From assembly GCA_019412865.1 (NCBI GenBank), contig DXOJ01000392.1:1-5329 (forward strand): 5,329 nt of DNA, read 5' to 3'. This document shows positions 1-5,329 of this stretch, piece by piece (the first letter of the stretch is position 1; each line of letters opens with the position of its first letter). Below the pieces are notes generated by a model. That model did not search any database and was not told the DNA's origin. It was given only the letters and a program-made list of their open reading frames with translations. This stretch comes from Bacteroides sp. (lineage in GTDB: Bacteria; Bacteroidota; Bacteroidia; Bacteroidales; Bacteroidaceae). The position numbers and the translations under genes are program-made.

Positions 1-119
1 GAGACAGCACTCTCAACGAGAGTCCAAGCCCCCAGAAGTACTCCATCCGTACCGACTTTCATGGCACATTTATCATGCCATACCGTAAATTGCTTAAATT
101 TAAAATAAGGATTCGACAT
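1..119 (-). CDS. trmN6: tRNA1(Val) (adenine(37)-N6)-methyltransferase, N-terminal fragment (runs off the left edge)
   Basis: Reading leftward from the ATG at 119-117 gives 39 complete codons, beginning [20 protein letters not shown] and continuing with a [12 protein letters not shown] block. That block and the preceding FKQF...HD.CAMKV pattern are the signature start of the YfiC/TrmN6 family, where they precede the SAM-binding motif I (outside the window). The family methylates N6 of adenosine 37, next to the anticodon, in tRNA1(Val) using S-adenosylmethionine; it is cytoplasmic. The start is well fixed: an in-frame stop (TAA, minus strand) lies at 131-129, only three codons upstream. No strong Shine-Dalgarno is seen (GATAAA just upstream), as is usual in Bacteroides. 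It is divergent from lon. The catalytic NPPY-type motif cannot be checked because only the N-terminus is present. Confidence 0.88.
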   Translation of the reverse strand, partial: MSNPYFKFKQFTVWHDKCAMKVGTDGVLLGAWTLVESAV

Positions 120-169
120 TTTATCCGTTTATCTTAAAGCCGTTTTATACTATTATTTTATTGCAAATC

Positions 170-223
170 GCCAAAAATAAATAATAATTATGGAATACTC
201 CCTTTATAAGCCGATATTTTGGC
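170..223. repeat. Gapped inverted repeat in the divergent spacer, possible operator
   Basis: The left arm at 170-179 reads GCCAAAAATA and the right arm at 215-223 reads TATTTTGGC. The arms are reverse complements apart from one extra A in the left arm, with 35 bases between them. The left arm covers the putative leftward -7 element at 172-179, so a protein bound here could affect trmN6 transcription. The arms are far apart and A+T-rich, so an RNA hairpin is unlikely to be stable. I do not recognise a known regulator site. Confidence 0.3.
172..179 (-). promoter_or_regulatory. Putative Bacteroides-type -7 promoter element for the trmN6-like gene
   Basis: On the minus strand this octamer reads TATTTTTG, an exact match to the Bacteroides -7 consensus TAnnTTTG. 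It would place the transcription start roughly 45-50 bases upstream of the ATG at 119. No good TTTG -33 partner is seen at the expected distance (about 199-205). In such A+T-rich DNA the match may be chance, so the call is tentative. Confidence 0.35.
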
Positions 224-243
224 ATTGTTTTTGTGTTTTTATT

Positions 244-251
244 CTGCGCAG
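244..251. repeat. Perfect 8-bp palindrome CTGCGCAG upstream of the lon promoter
   Basis: CTGCGCAG is a perfect palindrome and a G+C-rich island in an otherwise A+T-rich leader. It sits just upstream of the expected -33 region of the putative lon promoter (-7 element at 277-284), a place where a regulator could act. No matching second half-site is seen, and eight bases alone are weak evidence. Confidence 0.2.
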
Positions 252-253
252 TG

Positions 254-284
254 CTTTATTATTAGAGAGAATCAATTAACTTTG
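254..284 (+). promoter_or_regulatory. Putative Bacteroides-type promoter for the lon-tgt-lptG unit
   Basis: TAACTTTG at 277-284 matches the Bacteroides -7 consensus TAnnTTTG exactly. The upstream -33 element is weak: TTTA at 255-258, one mismatch from TTTG, with an 18-base spacer. Transcription would begin about 288-291, giving an A-rich leader of about 45 bases before the lon ATG at 335. No CIRCE or recognisable heat-shock operator is visible, although lon is stress-induced in many bacteria. Confidence 0.5.
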
Positions 285-334
285 CAAACGATTTATGCAT
301 ATCAGTATGACATAAACTAAATTAAAACGAAAAG

Positions 335-2800
335 ATGAAAGAAAGATATTTATTGGAAGATGGAGGCGATAACAGCTTCTCGCTAATCACAGACTATGAT
401 GGGAACGATGAACAAGCATTTGATGTAAATGTGAAATCTGGTGAAATTCTTCCAGTACTCCCCTTACGTAATATGGTGTTGTTTCCTGGAGTATTCCTGC
501 CGATCACGGTAGGCCGCAAGTCTTCTCTGAAACTCGTACGAGATGCCGACAAGAAACATAAAGATATTGCAGTAGTATGCCAGAGATCGGCACATACAGA
601 AGATCCGAAACTGGAGGATTTACACAATATCGGTACCGTAGGACGAATTGTGCGGATATTGGAAATGCCCGATCAGACAACAACTGTCATTCTTCAGGGA
701 ATGAAACGTTTAAGTCTGACAAACATCATCGAAACTCATCCGTACCTGAAAGGTGAAATAGAACTTTTGGAGGAAGATGTCCCTGGCAAAGATGATAAAG
801 AGTTTCAAGCCTTGGTGGAAACTTGCAAGGACTTGACAATGAGATACATCAAATCGTCAGATGTGATGCATCAGGATTCGTCGTTTGCTATTAAAAACAT
901 CAACAACCCAATGTTCCTGGTCAATTTCATCTGCTCAAACCTGCCGTTCAAGAAAGATGAGAAGATGGACTTGTTGAGCATCAACTCATTGCGTGAACGC
1001 ACTTATCACTTACTGGAAATTCTGAACCGTGAAGTGCAGTTGGCAGAAATCAAGGCATCCATCCAAATGCGTGCCCGTGAAGATATCGACCAGCAACAAC
1101 GCGAATACTTCCTGCAACAGCAGATCAAGACTATTCAGGATGAACTGGGTGGCGGCGGCCAAGAGCAGGAAATAGAGGAAATGCGCCAGAAGGCAGAAAA
1201 AATGCGCTGGAATTTAGAAGTCAGAGACACGTTCATGAAAGAACTTGCCAAACTGGAGCGTACTCACCCGCAATCTCCGGATTACAGCGTACAGCTCAAC
1301 TATCTGCAAACGATGCTCAATCTCCCATGGGGTACTTATACAACTGACAATCTGAACCTTAAAAACGCAGAAAAGACGTTGAACAAAGACCATTACGGAC
1401 TGGAGAAAGTAAAAGAACGTATTTTGGAACACTTAGCCGTATTGAAGCTGAAAGGTGATATGAAATCACCGATTATCTGCTTGTATGGCCCTCCGGGAGT
1501 GGGTAAAACATCTCTTGGAAGATCCATCGCATCTGCGCTCAAACGGAAATATGTACGTATGTCTTTAGGTGGTGTGCATGACGAAGCGGAGATTCGCGGT
1601 CATCGTAAGACTTATATCGGTGCTATGCCCGGACGAATCATCAAGAGCTTGATAAAAGCCGGTGCTTCCAATCCTGTTTTCATCTTAGATGAAATAGACA
1701 AGGTCAGTGCCGACCGTCAGGGGGACCCTTCTTCTGCATTGCTGGAAGTGCTCGACCCGGAACAGAATACTTCTTTCCATGATAACTTCCTAGATGTAGA
1801 CTACGATCTCTCCAAGGTATTGTTTATTGCAACAGCCAACAACCTGAACACAATCCCCGGTCCGTTGCTGGACCGTATGGAATTGATTGAAGTAAGCGGA
1901 TATATCACGGAAGAGAAAGTCGAGATTGCCCGCAAGCATCTGCTACCCAAAGAATTGGAAGCCAACGGACTCAAAAAAACGGATATCAAGCTTCCTAAAG
2001 ATACGCTGGAAGCTATAATCGAGTCATATACCCGTGAAAGCGGCGTTCGCGAACTGGAAAAGAAGATCGGTAAGATTCTTCGCAAATCGGCTCGCCAATA
2101 TGCTACGGACGGTTATTTCGCTAAGACGGAAATCAAACCGACAGATTTGTATGATTTCCTCGGAGCACCCGAATATACACGCGACAAGTATCAGGGAAAT
2201 GATTACGCAGGTGTAGTCACCGGATTGGCATGGACAGCTGTCGGAGGCGAAATCTTATTTGTAGAAACCAGTTTGAGCCGCGGCAAGGGCGGACGTCTTA
2301 CATTGACCGGTAACTTGGGAGATGTGATGAAAGAATCTGCCATGCTGGCACTTGAATATATCAAGGCGCATGCTTCTGTCCTTAGTCTGGACGAAGAGAT
2401 CTTTGACAACTGGAATATCCATATCCACGTTCCTGAAGGGGCTATTCCGAAAGACGGTCCATCAGCAGGTATCACGATGGCCACTTCACTGGCTTCTGCC
2501 CTGACTCAAAGAAAAGTGAAAGCCAACATTGCCATGACGGGAGAAATCACTCTTCGCGGCAAAGTGCTTCCTGTGGGTGGCATCAAGGAGAAGATATTGG
2601 CAGCCAAACGTGCCGGAATCAAAGAAATCATCATGAGTGCCGAAAATAAAAAGAACATAGATGAAATTCAGGACATATATTTAAAAGGACTGCAATTCCA
2701 CTATGTAAACGACATAAAAGAAGTATTCGCAATTGCGCTGACAGACGAAAAAGTTGCGGATGCCATTGATTTATCTGTAAAGAAACCCAGCCAGGAATGA
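335..2800 (+). CDS. lon: ATP-dependent endopeptidase La (Lon protease)
   Basis: This encodes a full-length 821-residue LonA-type protease, a cytoplasmic ring oligomer that unfolds and degrades misfolded and regulatory proteins using ATP. The N-terminal substrate-binding domain begins at about residue 38 (PVLPLRN at 40-46) and runs into a Gln/Glu-rich coiled-coil segment at about 240-300. The AAA+ module shows Walker A GPPGVGKT (385-392, K391), Walker B ILDEID (450-455, E453), a probable arginine finger R514 in LLDRME, and sensor-2 R572 in SGVREL. The protease domain has the Ser-Lys dyad: S710 in KDGPSAG and K753 in GGIKEK, matching E. coli S679 and K722. It is longer than E. coli Lon (784), chiefly by a roughly 28-residue acidic N-terminal extension. 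The start is fixed by an in-frame TAA at 323-325. There is no clear Shine-Dalgarno; the leader is A-rich. The stop overlaps the tgt start by four bases. Confidence 0.97.
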   Translation: MKERYLLEDGGDNSFSLITDYDGNDEQAFDVNVKSGEILPVLPLRNMVLFPGVFLPITVGRKSSLKLVRDADKKHKDIAVVCQRSAHTEDPKLEDLHNIGTVGRIVRILEMPDQTTTVILQGMKRLSLTNIIETHPYLKGEIELLEEDVPGKDDKEFQALVETCKDLTMRYIKSSDVMHQDSSFAIKNINNPMFLVNFICSNLPFKKDEKMDLLSINSLRERTYHLLEILNREVQLAEIKASIQMRAREDIDQQQREYFLQQQIKTIQDELGGGGQEQEIEEMRQKAEKMRWNLEVRDTFMKELAKLERTHPQSPDYSVQLNYLQTMLNLPWGTYTTDNLNLKNAEKTLNKDHYGLEKVKERILEHLAVLKLKGDMKSPIICLYGPPGVGKTSLGRSIASALKRKYVRMSLGGVHDEAEIRGHRKTYIGAMPGRIIKSLIKAGASNPVFILDEIDKVSADRQGDPSSALLEVLDPEQNTSFHDNFLDVDYDLSKVLFIATANNLNTIPGPLLDRMELIEVSGYITEEKVEIARKHLLPKELEANGLKKTDIKLPKDTLEAIIESYTRESGVRELEKKIGKILRKSARQYATDGYFAKTEIKPTDLYDFLGAPEYTRDKYQGNDYAGVVTGLAWTAVGGEILFVETSLSRGKGGRLTLTGNLGDVMKESAMLALEYIKAHASVLSLDEEIFDNWNIHIHVPEGAIPKDGPSAGITMATSLASALTQRKVKANIAMTGEITLRGKVLPVGGIKEKILAAKRAGIKEIIMSAENKKNIDEIQDIYLKGLQFHYVNDIKEVFAIALTDEKVADAIDLSVKKPSQE

Positions 2801-3927
2801 CATTTGAGTTACAATATACAGACACTAAAAGTAATGCCCGTGCCGGTCTGATAACAACAGACCACGGGCAGATACAAACACCTATCTTCATGCCGGTGGG
2901 CACACTGGGCACTGTGAAGGGAGTACATCTGACCGAATTAAAAGAAGACATTCAGGCACAGATTATTCTGGGTAATACCTATCACCTCTATTTGCGTCCG
3001 GGATTGGACGTGATCGAGAAAGCAGGCGGACTGCACCGCTTTAACGGTTTCGACCGCCCCATGCTGACTGACAGCGGTGGTTTTCAGGTATTCTCATTAG
3101 CCGGAATCAGAAAGCTGCGTGAAGAAGGAGCTGAATTTCGTTCGCATATCGACGGAAGCAAGCACATCTTCACTCCGGAGAAGGTGATGGACATTGAACG
3201 GACTATCGGTGCGGATATTATGATGGCTTTTGACGAATGTCCTCCGGGCGACTCGGATTACGAGTATGCCAAAAAGTCATTAGGATTAACCCACAGGTGG
3301 CTCGACCGTTGTATACAACGTTTTAATGAGACAGAACCTAAATACGGTTACAACCAGTCTCTCTTCCCCATCGTCCAAGGATGCGTTTATCCTGACCTGC
3401 GCAAGCAATCTGCAGAGTTTGTAGCGTCCAAAGGTGCTGACGGGAATGCTATCGGCGGTTTGGCGGTAGGTGAACCGGTAGACAAGATGTATGAAATGAT
3501 CGAGATTGTCAATGAAATACTTCCCAAAGACAAACCCCGTTACCTGATGGGGGTCGGAACTCCTGTCAACATTCTTGAAGGAATAGAACGCGGCGTGGAT
3601 ATGTTCGACTGCGTTATGCCTACAAGAAACGGACGAAATGGCATGTTGTTCACCAAAGATGGCATTATCAATATGCGGAACAAAAAATGGGAAACAGACT
3701 TCTCTCCTATTGAAGCCGACGGAGCCTCTTGCGTGGATACATTGTACAGCAAGGCTTATTTGCGCCATCTTTTCCATGCACAAGAGCTACTGGCTATGCA
3801 AATCGCTTCCATACACAATCTGGCATTCTATCTGTGGCTGGCAGGGGAAGCAAGAAAGCACATTATTGCCGGAGATTTCTCGACCTGGAAGCCGATGATG
3901 GTTAAAAGAGTATCAACTAGATTATAA
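2797..3927 (+). CDS. tgt: Queuine/preQ1 tRNA-guanine transglycosylase
   Basis: This 376-residue protein exchanges guanine 34 in the anticodon wobble position of GUN tRNAs (Asp, Asn, His, Tyr) for a queuosine precursor; it acts in the cytoplasm. Family motifs are intact: LTDSGGFQ (90-97) with general-base D92, FDECPP (D146, C148), PIVQG (Q194), GGLAVGEP (220-227) and the DMFDCVMPTR block with probable nucleophile D271. C148 and V224 match the Zymomonas residues C158 and V233 linked to preQ1 rather than queuine preference, so a bacterial-type substrate is inferred. The zinc site is odd: positions matching the three zinc cysteines are G309, S311 and D314, and only the histidine (H340 in SIHNL) remains. 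The length is normal for the family. The ATG lies in an ATGA overlap with the lon stop, with a weak AGG at 2793-2795, which suggests translational coupling. The lptG-like gene follows after three bases. Confidence 0.96.
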   Translation: MTFELQYTDTKSNARAGLITTDHGQIQTPIFMPVGTLGTVKGVHLTELKEDIQAQIILGNTYHLYLRPGLDVIEKAGGLHRFNGFDRPMLTDSGGFQVFSLAGIRKLREEGAEFRSHIDGSKHIFTPEKVMDIERTIGADIMMAFDECPPGDSDYEYAKKSLGLTHRWLDRCIQRFNETEPKYGYNQSLFPIVQGCVYPDLRKQSAEFVASKGADGNAIGGLAVGEPVDKMYEMIEIVNEILPKDKPRYLMGVGTPVNILEGIERGVDMFDCVMPTRNGRNGMLFTKDGIINMRNKKWETDFSPIEADGASCVDTLYSKAYLRHLFHAQELLAMQIASIHNLAFYLWLAGEARKHIIAGDFSTWKPMMVKRVSTRL

Positions 3928-3930
3928 GAA

Positions 3931-5028
3931 ATGAAAAGCAATCGATTTATAAAACGGCTGGACTGGTATATCATCAAGAAGTTCTTGGGGACATACGTAT
4001 TTGCTATTGCACTAATCATTTCTATTGCAGTGGTATTTGACTTCAACGAAAAGATGGACAAACTAATGGAGCATGAAGCTCCATGGGATAAAATTATCTT
4101 TGAATACTACATGAACTTTATCCCCTATTTCTCCAATCTGTTCAGTCCGTTGTTCGTATTCATTGCTGTTATTTTCTTTACCTCCAAACTGGCAGAAAAC
4201 TCCGAAATTATCGCGATGTTCTCCACCGGTATGAGCTTTAAGAGGATGATGCGCCCTTATATGATTTCTGCCGCTATCATCGCTCTCGTCACTTTCACAC
4301 TAAGTTCGTATGTGATTCCGAAAGGAAGTGTTACGCGTCTGAATTTTGAAGACCGGTATATCAAACCAAAGAAACAAAACTCGGTAAGCAATGTGCAGCT
4401 GGAAGTGGATAGCGGAGTGATTGCATATATCGACAACTATAACAACGCAATGAAAACCGGTAACCGCTTTTCATTGGACAAATTTGTGGATAAAAAGCTG
4501 GTTTCGCATTTGACTGCACGACGGATTACGTACGACACCACCACCGTTCATAAATGGACGATCCACGATTATATGGTACGCGAACTGGATGGTTTAAAGG
4601 AAAAAATCACTAAAGGAGACCGGATAGACTCTATCATCAACATGGAACCTTCTGACTTTCTTATCATGAAAAACCAGCAGGAAATGCTGACCAGTCCCGA
4701 ATTAAGCGATTATATCGCCAAACAGAAACGAAGAGGATTTGCCAACATCAAGGAGTTTGAGATTGAATATCACAAACGAATCGCTATGTCGTTCGCCTCT
4801 TTCATCCTTACCATCATCGGTGTATCGCTTTCGTCCCGAAAAACGAAAGGCGGTATGGGGCTTCATCTGGGTATCGGATTAGGGTTAAGTTTCTCTTATA
4901 TCCTGTTCCAGACGATTACTTCCACCTTTGCCGTGAACGGAAATGTGCCACCTGCCGTTGCAGTCTGGATTCCTAATATCCTTTATGCGGGTATCGCATT
5001 CTTCTTGTACCAGAAGGCGCCTAAATAA
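3931..5028 (+). CDS. lptG: LptF/LptG (YjgP/YjgQ) family permease, lipopolysaccharide export ABC transporter subunit
   Basis: This 365-residue inner-membrane protein has the family layout. Helices lie at about residues 18-36, 60-83 and 108-127, followed by a periplasmic beta-rich domain of about 150 residues (130-280), then helices at about 284-302, 308-332 and 338-361. Between helices 2 and 3, SEIIAMFSTGMSFKR (91-105) matches the cytoplasmic coupling segment that contacts the LptB ATPase. YHKRIAM at 280-286 precedes the fourth helix as in relatives. In the Lpt machine, LptF and LptG with LptB extract lipopolysaccharide from the inner membrane and pass it to LptC and LptA. No lptB or partner permease gene is here, so those must lie elsewhere. 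The family is clear but LptG versus LptF is not certain; the short form suggests LptG. The tgt stop is in frame two codons upstream, which fixes the ATG. The gene ends before a strong terminator. Confidence 0.9.
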   Translation: MKSNRFIKRLDWYIIKKFLGTYVFAIALIISIAVVFDFNEKMDKLMEHEAPWDKIIFEYYMNFIPYFSNLFSPLFVFIAVIFFTSKLAENSEIIAMFSTGMSFKRMMRPYMISAAIIALVTFTLSSYVIPKGSVTRLNFEDRYIKPKKQNSVSNVQLEVDSGVIAYIDNYNNAMKTGNRFSLDKFVDKKLVSHLTARRITYDTTTVHKWTIHDYMVRELDGLKEKITKGDRIDSIINMEPSDFLIMKNQQEMLTSPELSDYIAKQKRRGFANIKEFEIEYHKRIAMSFASFILTIIGVSLSSRKTKGGMGLHLGIGLGLSFSYILFQTITSTFAVNGNVPPAVAVWIPNILYAGIAFFLYQKAPK

Positions 5029-5046
5029 AAGGTAGGCAAGCCTTCC

Positions 5047-5077
5047 GCAATCTTCACGGATTCTATCCATAGATTGC
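5047..5077 (+). repeat. Nested hairpin just downstream of the lptG stop
   Basis: The outer arms GCAATCT (5047-5053) and AGATTGC (5071-5077) are perfect 7-base complements. Within them, GGAT (5058-5061) and ATCC (5065-5068) form an inner 4-bp stem with a TCT loop. The following bases (CCCAAGGTTTTAG) are not a good U-tract, so this is not a convincing terminator. It could stabilise the 3' end of the operon message. It lies 18 bases after the lptG stop and about 45 bases before the main terminator. Confidence 0.45.
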
Positions 5078-5122
5078 CCCAAGGTTTTAGATGCACCGGA
5101 TAAACGAAGAGTATAAAAGTAG

Positions 5123-5168
5123 AAGTTCCGCCTATTCTTGCTAATGCAAGTGTAGGCGGAACTTTTTT
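5123..5168 (+). terminator. Rho-independent terminator of the lon-tgt-lptG unit
   Basis: A perfect 12-bp stem, AAGTTCCGCCTA (5123-5134) with TAGGCGGAACTT (5153-5164), encloses a second 5-bp stem, CTTGC (5137-5141) with GCAAG (5146-5150), capped by a TAAT loop. Only one U-U mismatch and one G-U wobble separate the two stems. The right arm runs into six T residues at 5163-5168, the usual signature of intrinsic termination on the plus strand. On the minus strand the hairpin is followed by CTACTTTTATAC, a poorer U-tract, so it may also slow transcription from the convergent gene. Confidence 0.9.
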
Positions 5169-5260
5169 GTTGTATCCATTTCCTCTTTTGTCTATTCTCC
5201 ATTGTTTTCACCTGACGGTGATTTGGAAAATCCCTCTTTCTCCTTACATTCTTAAAATCG

Positions 5261-5329
5261 TTAACCGACTTCTTTTACATAAGCAGAAAGATCTGCAGCA
5301 GAGATGTTTTTGGCTATAATCACACCATT
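5261..5329 (-). CDS. C-terminal end of an unrecognised convergent gene (runs off the right edge)
   Basis: Reading leftward from the window end, 22 codons (NGVIIAKNISAADLSAYVKE, then VG) lead to a TAA stop at 5263-5261. The pattern resembles a real protein end: a beta-strand-like GVIIA followed by an amphipathic helix. It has no internal stop and faces the strong terminator of the lptG unit, a normal convergent arrangement. The tail is too short for me to assign a family. It is distantly reminiscent of the last strand and helix of a thioredoxin-like fold, but that is only an impression. The frame could be open by chance; composition and context favour a gene. Confidence 0.6.
   Translation of the reverse strand, partial: NGVIIAKNISAADLSAYVKEVG

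Noticed and set aside
1201..1432. Other short open frames on both strands within lon, tgt and lptG (example given here, minus strand in lon)
   Set aside because: All overlap well-supported genes, show no motifs and have no independent start signals.
3286..3783. Open frame of 165 codons on the minus strand inside tgt
   Set aside because: It lies wholly opposite a clearly conserved enzyme, has no recognisable motif and no promoter or ribosome site; it is a coding shadow.
4095..4102. TATCTTTG inside lptG, an exact match to TAnnTTTG
   Set aside because: It has no TTTG at the -33 distance and lies mid-gene in codons for conserved-type sequence with no gene starting downstream; chance match.
4885..5211. 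Open frame of 108 codons on the minus strand across the lptG end and the terminator
   Set aside because: It would begin with GTG, has no well-spaced ribosome site (a TAAGGAG lies about 30 bases away), reads through the terminator hairpin and then lies antisense to lptG; its product is Arg/Lys/Ser-rich with no family pattern.
5208..5221. Inverted repeat TCACC-tgac-GGTGA between the terminator and the convergent gene
   Set aside because: The stem is only 5 bp and no T-tract follows on either strand, so it is not a supportable terminator; it could be a minor site but nothing else supports it.
1..5329. Possible mobile element, CRISPR array, toxin-antitoxin, defence or biosynthetic system
   Set aside because: No terminal repeats, spaced direct repeats, transposase or integrase motifs, or unexplained coding space were seen; gene order and composition are those of a conserved housekeeping region.

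Overview
The window looks like a conserved chromosomal region from a gut-type Bacteroidota, most likely Bacteroides or a close relative. Four observations support this. The proteins are of Bacteroidota type by my recollection of the families. The putative promoters match the Bacteroides -7 element TAnnTTTG rather than TATAAT. The start codons lack strong Shine-Dalgarno sequences and follow A-rich leaders. Base composition is moderate in genes and very A+T-rich between them. The species cannot be named from the sequence alone.

Layout: the left edge (1-119, minus strand) holds the first 39 codons of a tRNA1(Val) A37 N6-methyltransferase (trmN6/yfiC). A 215-base divergent spacer (120-334) follows. 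It contains a putative promoter for each direction, a gapped inverted repeat that overlaps the leftward promoter, and a short perfect palindrome near the rightward one. Three genes then run rightward as a tight unit: lon (ATP-dependent protease, 335-2800), tgt (tRNA-guanine transglycosylase, 2797-3927) and an LptF/LptG-family lipopolysaccharide-export permease (3931-5028). lon and tgt overlap by four bases (ATGA). tgt and the permease gene are three bases apart and in the same frame. The unit ends in a strong intrinsic terminator at 5123-5168, after a smaller nested hairpin at 5047-5077. The right edge (5261-5329, minus strand) holds the last 22 codons of a convergent gene that I do not recognise.

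Together these are housekeeping functions: protein quality control (Lon), tRNA anticodon-loop modification (Tgt at G34; TrmN6 at A37) and outer-membrane lipopolysaccharide transport. The close packing implies co-transcription and probably translational coupling of lon and tgt, but no shared pathway is evident. I found no mobile element, CRISPR array, RNA gene, phage or defence gene, and no clear previously undescribed system. The most interesting point is inside Tgt: catalytic and substrate-specificity residues are intact, but the three cysteines that normally bind structural zinc are replaced by Gly, Ser and Asp.
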